Shown: positions 5,289 through 6,028 of the stretch, piece by piece
Layout of the letters: the number at the start of each line of letters is the position of its first letter
Position numbering within the stretch: position 1 is the first letter of the stretch
Source of the DNA: Hydrogenimonas sp.
Lineage (GTDB): Bacteria; Campylobacterota; Campylobacteria; Campylobacterales; Hydrogenimonadaceae
Length of the DNA: 6,028 bases
Reading direction: 5' to 3'
NCBI GenBank assembly: GCA_015494675.1
Contig: WGAW01000173.1
Coordinates: forward strand, 1 to 6,028
Translations under genes and position numbers: made by a program
The notes under the pieces: model-generated
What the model was told of the DNA's origin: nothing
The model's input: only the letters and a program-made list of their open reading frames with translations
Database searches by the model: none

Positions 5289-5854
5289 AGTTTTAGAAAG
5301 TTGTCGAGCATCAGGTGGCCGTGCTCGCTCATTATGGACTCCGGGTGAAACTGCACTCCATATACCGGATAGTTTGGAATCTGAAGAGCCATAATCTCAT
5401 GGTCGTCATGGCTGTATGCAGTAGCCACTACATCTTCTGGAAGCGACTCCTTCTCCACTACGAGCGAGTGGTAGCGGGTGGCTGTAAAGGTATCCGGCAT
5501 AAATTTGAATATCGGCGACTCTATATGGACCTCCATAGTCGACGTTTTTCCGTGCATAAGCCTTTTGGCTCGAACTATCCTGGCGCCGAAAGCCTGCGCT
5601 ATGGTCTGGTGACCGAGACAGATTCCGAAAATCGGAGTGTCTTTGTGGAACGTTTCGACAACCTCCAGACTCACTCCCGCTTCGTTGGGTGTAGCCGGAC
5701 CCGGAGAGATGATTATCTTTTCGGGATTCAAAGAGCGGATCTCCTCGACGCTCATCTCGTCGTTTCTTATTACTTTCAGGTCGGCTCCCAGTTCGAGGCA
5801 GTACTGGACAATGTTGTACGTGAAGCTGTCGTAGTTGTCTATCATCAAAACCAT
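5285..5854 (-). CDS. trpG: Glutamine amidotransferase subunit of anthranilate/aminodeoxychorismate synthase (TrpG/PabA)
   Basis: This class I glutamine amidotransferase has 189 residues, the usual length for the family. It releases ammonia from glutamine and channels it to a chorismate-binding partner (TrpE or PabB) for tryptophan or folate synthesis in the cytoplasm. Visible motifs are the N-terminal MIDNYDSFTYN (4-14), SPGPATPNEAG (50-60, oxyanion region), the nucleophile elbow GICLGHQ with Cys79, MHGKTS (100-105), RYHSLVVE (127-134), and FHPES with catalytic His170 and Glu172. The full catalytic triad is present. No TrpE/PabB, TrpD or other trp gene is in the window, so it may serve both pathways, as a single amidotransferase does in some bacteria. 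It begins 16 bases after the upstream gene, with a weak AAGGCG (5862-5867) as ribosome binding site, and its stop overlaps the next gene by four bases. Confidence 0.95.
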   Translation of the reverse strand: MVLMIDNYDSFTYNIVQYCLELGADLKVIRNDEMSVEEIRSLNPEKIIISPGPATPNEAGVSLEVVETFHKDTPIFGICLGHQTIAQAFGARIVRAKRLMHGKTSTMEVHIESPIFKFMPDTFTATRYHSLVVEKESLPEDVVATAYSHDDHEIMALQIPNYPVYGVQFHPESIMSEHGHLMLDNFLKL

Positions 5855-5870
5855 AAATTATCGCCTTTGG

Positions 5871-6028
5871 CTATTGCTTGGAGCTATTATAACGTTCCAA
5901 CTCTTCATTCCAGAAAAAGTCTATCCACCCTTCGGCCCTTTTCAGGGTGTAGTCGGGCCGAAACTTCGCTTCCGGCTTGAAAAAGATTGTCGCCGTCTTG
6001 AAAAGCTTGTCCGGGTACTCCTCTTTGA
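5871..6028 (-). CDS. C-terminal end of an unrecognised protein (partial, 51 codons)
   Basis: An open frame enters from the right edge and ends at TAG (5871-5873). The visible 51 residues start KEEYPDKLFK, are rich in Lys, Glu and aromatic residues, and contain EGWIDFFWNEELERY near the end. No membrane segment or signal is visible. It is accepted as coding because it is open to the window edge, uses codons like its neighbours, and ends 16 bases before trpG in an operon-like arrangement. I do not recognise the family; the full gene lies outside the window. Confidence 0.65.
   Translation of the reverse strand, partial: KEEYPDKLFKTATIFFKPEAKFRPDYTLKRAEGWIDFFWNEELERYNSSKQ
5887..5892 (-). promoter_or_regulatory. 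Possible internal -10 box for trpG
   Basis: TATAAT on the minus strand lies 32 bases upstream of the trpG ATG, inside the end of the preceding gene. No convincing -35 hexamer or TGn extension accompanies it. Campylobacterota promoters often lack a clear -35, so an internal trpG promoter is possible but weakly supported. Confidence 0.3.

Noticed and set aside
5315..5980. 221-codon plus-strand frame opposite trpG and the partial gene
   Set aside because: It spans two genes on the other strand, and its translation shows no motif; the minus-strand TrpG is unmistakable.
1..6028. A previously undescribed multigene system, mobile element or CRISPR array
   Set aside because: No repeats with spacers, transposase, integrase, toxin-antitoxin pair or defence-type gene is seen; the genes are mostly recognisable housekeeping functions in simple tandem.

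Overview
This window most likely comes from an autotrophic Campylobacterota (epsilonproteobacterial) chromosome of the Sulfurimonas/Sulfurovum/Hydrogenimonas type. The evidence is a complete aclB-aclA pair for a two-subunit ATP-citrate lyase, the key enzyme of the reductive TCA cycle, together with a prepilin whose leader (MKKAFTMLEL) is typical of that phylum. GC content looks moderate. The placement rests on recognising the proteins, not on a search. Every supported gene is on the minus strand, so transcription runs from high to low coordinates.

In transcription order: (1) the last 51 codons of an unrecognised gene enter from the right edge (5871-6028). (2) Sixteen bases later comes trpG/pabA, the glutamine amidotransferase subunit of anthranilate or aminodeoxychorismate synthase (5285-5854). 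(3) Overlapping its stop by 4 bases is a polytopic membrane protein resembling GT-C/family 39 glycosyltransferases (4080-5288). It lacks the usual acidic DE pair in its first periplasmic loop. (4) A 76-base gap carrying the presumed acl promoter is followed by aclB (ATP-grasp subunit) and aclA (phosphohistidine and citryl-CoA-cleaving subunit), 6 bases apart and evidently co-transcribed. In both acl genes the Shine-Dalgarno sequence favours the second of two closely spaced ATGs. (5) A 64-base gap with its own extended -10 promoter leads to a short type IV pseudopilin-like gene (178-792). Its longer TTG-start version begins inside that -10 box and is rejected here.

The last 177 bases at the left edge hold no protein gene. 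They carry a perfect-consensus sigma-70 promoter on the minus strand (TTGACA, 17-base spacer, TATAAT), preceded by AT-rich DNA with a 14-base palindrome. A G/C-rich start region follows, then a short hairpin and a boxA-like TCTTTGACAA. This order matches the promoter and antitermination leader of a ribosomal RNA operon, so a 16S rRNA gene is predicted just beyond base 1.

Functionally the window joins central carbon fixation (citrate + ATP + CoA to acetyl-CoA + oxaloacetate), a chorismate-using amidotransferase, a probable envelope glycosyltransferase, a pilin-like protein and the start of an rRNA operon. These look like neighbouring housekeeping units. I see no sign of a mobile element, CRISPR array, defence island or other novel multigene system. 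The observations most worth following up are the rrn leader, the altered motif in the glycosyltransferase-like protein, and the start-site corrections.
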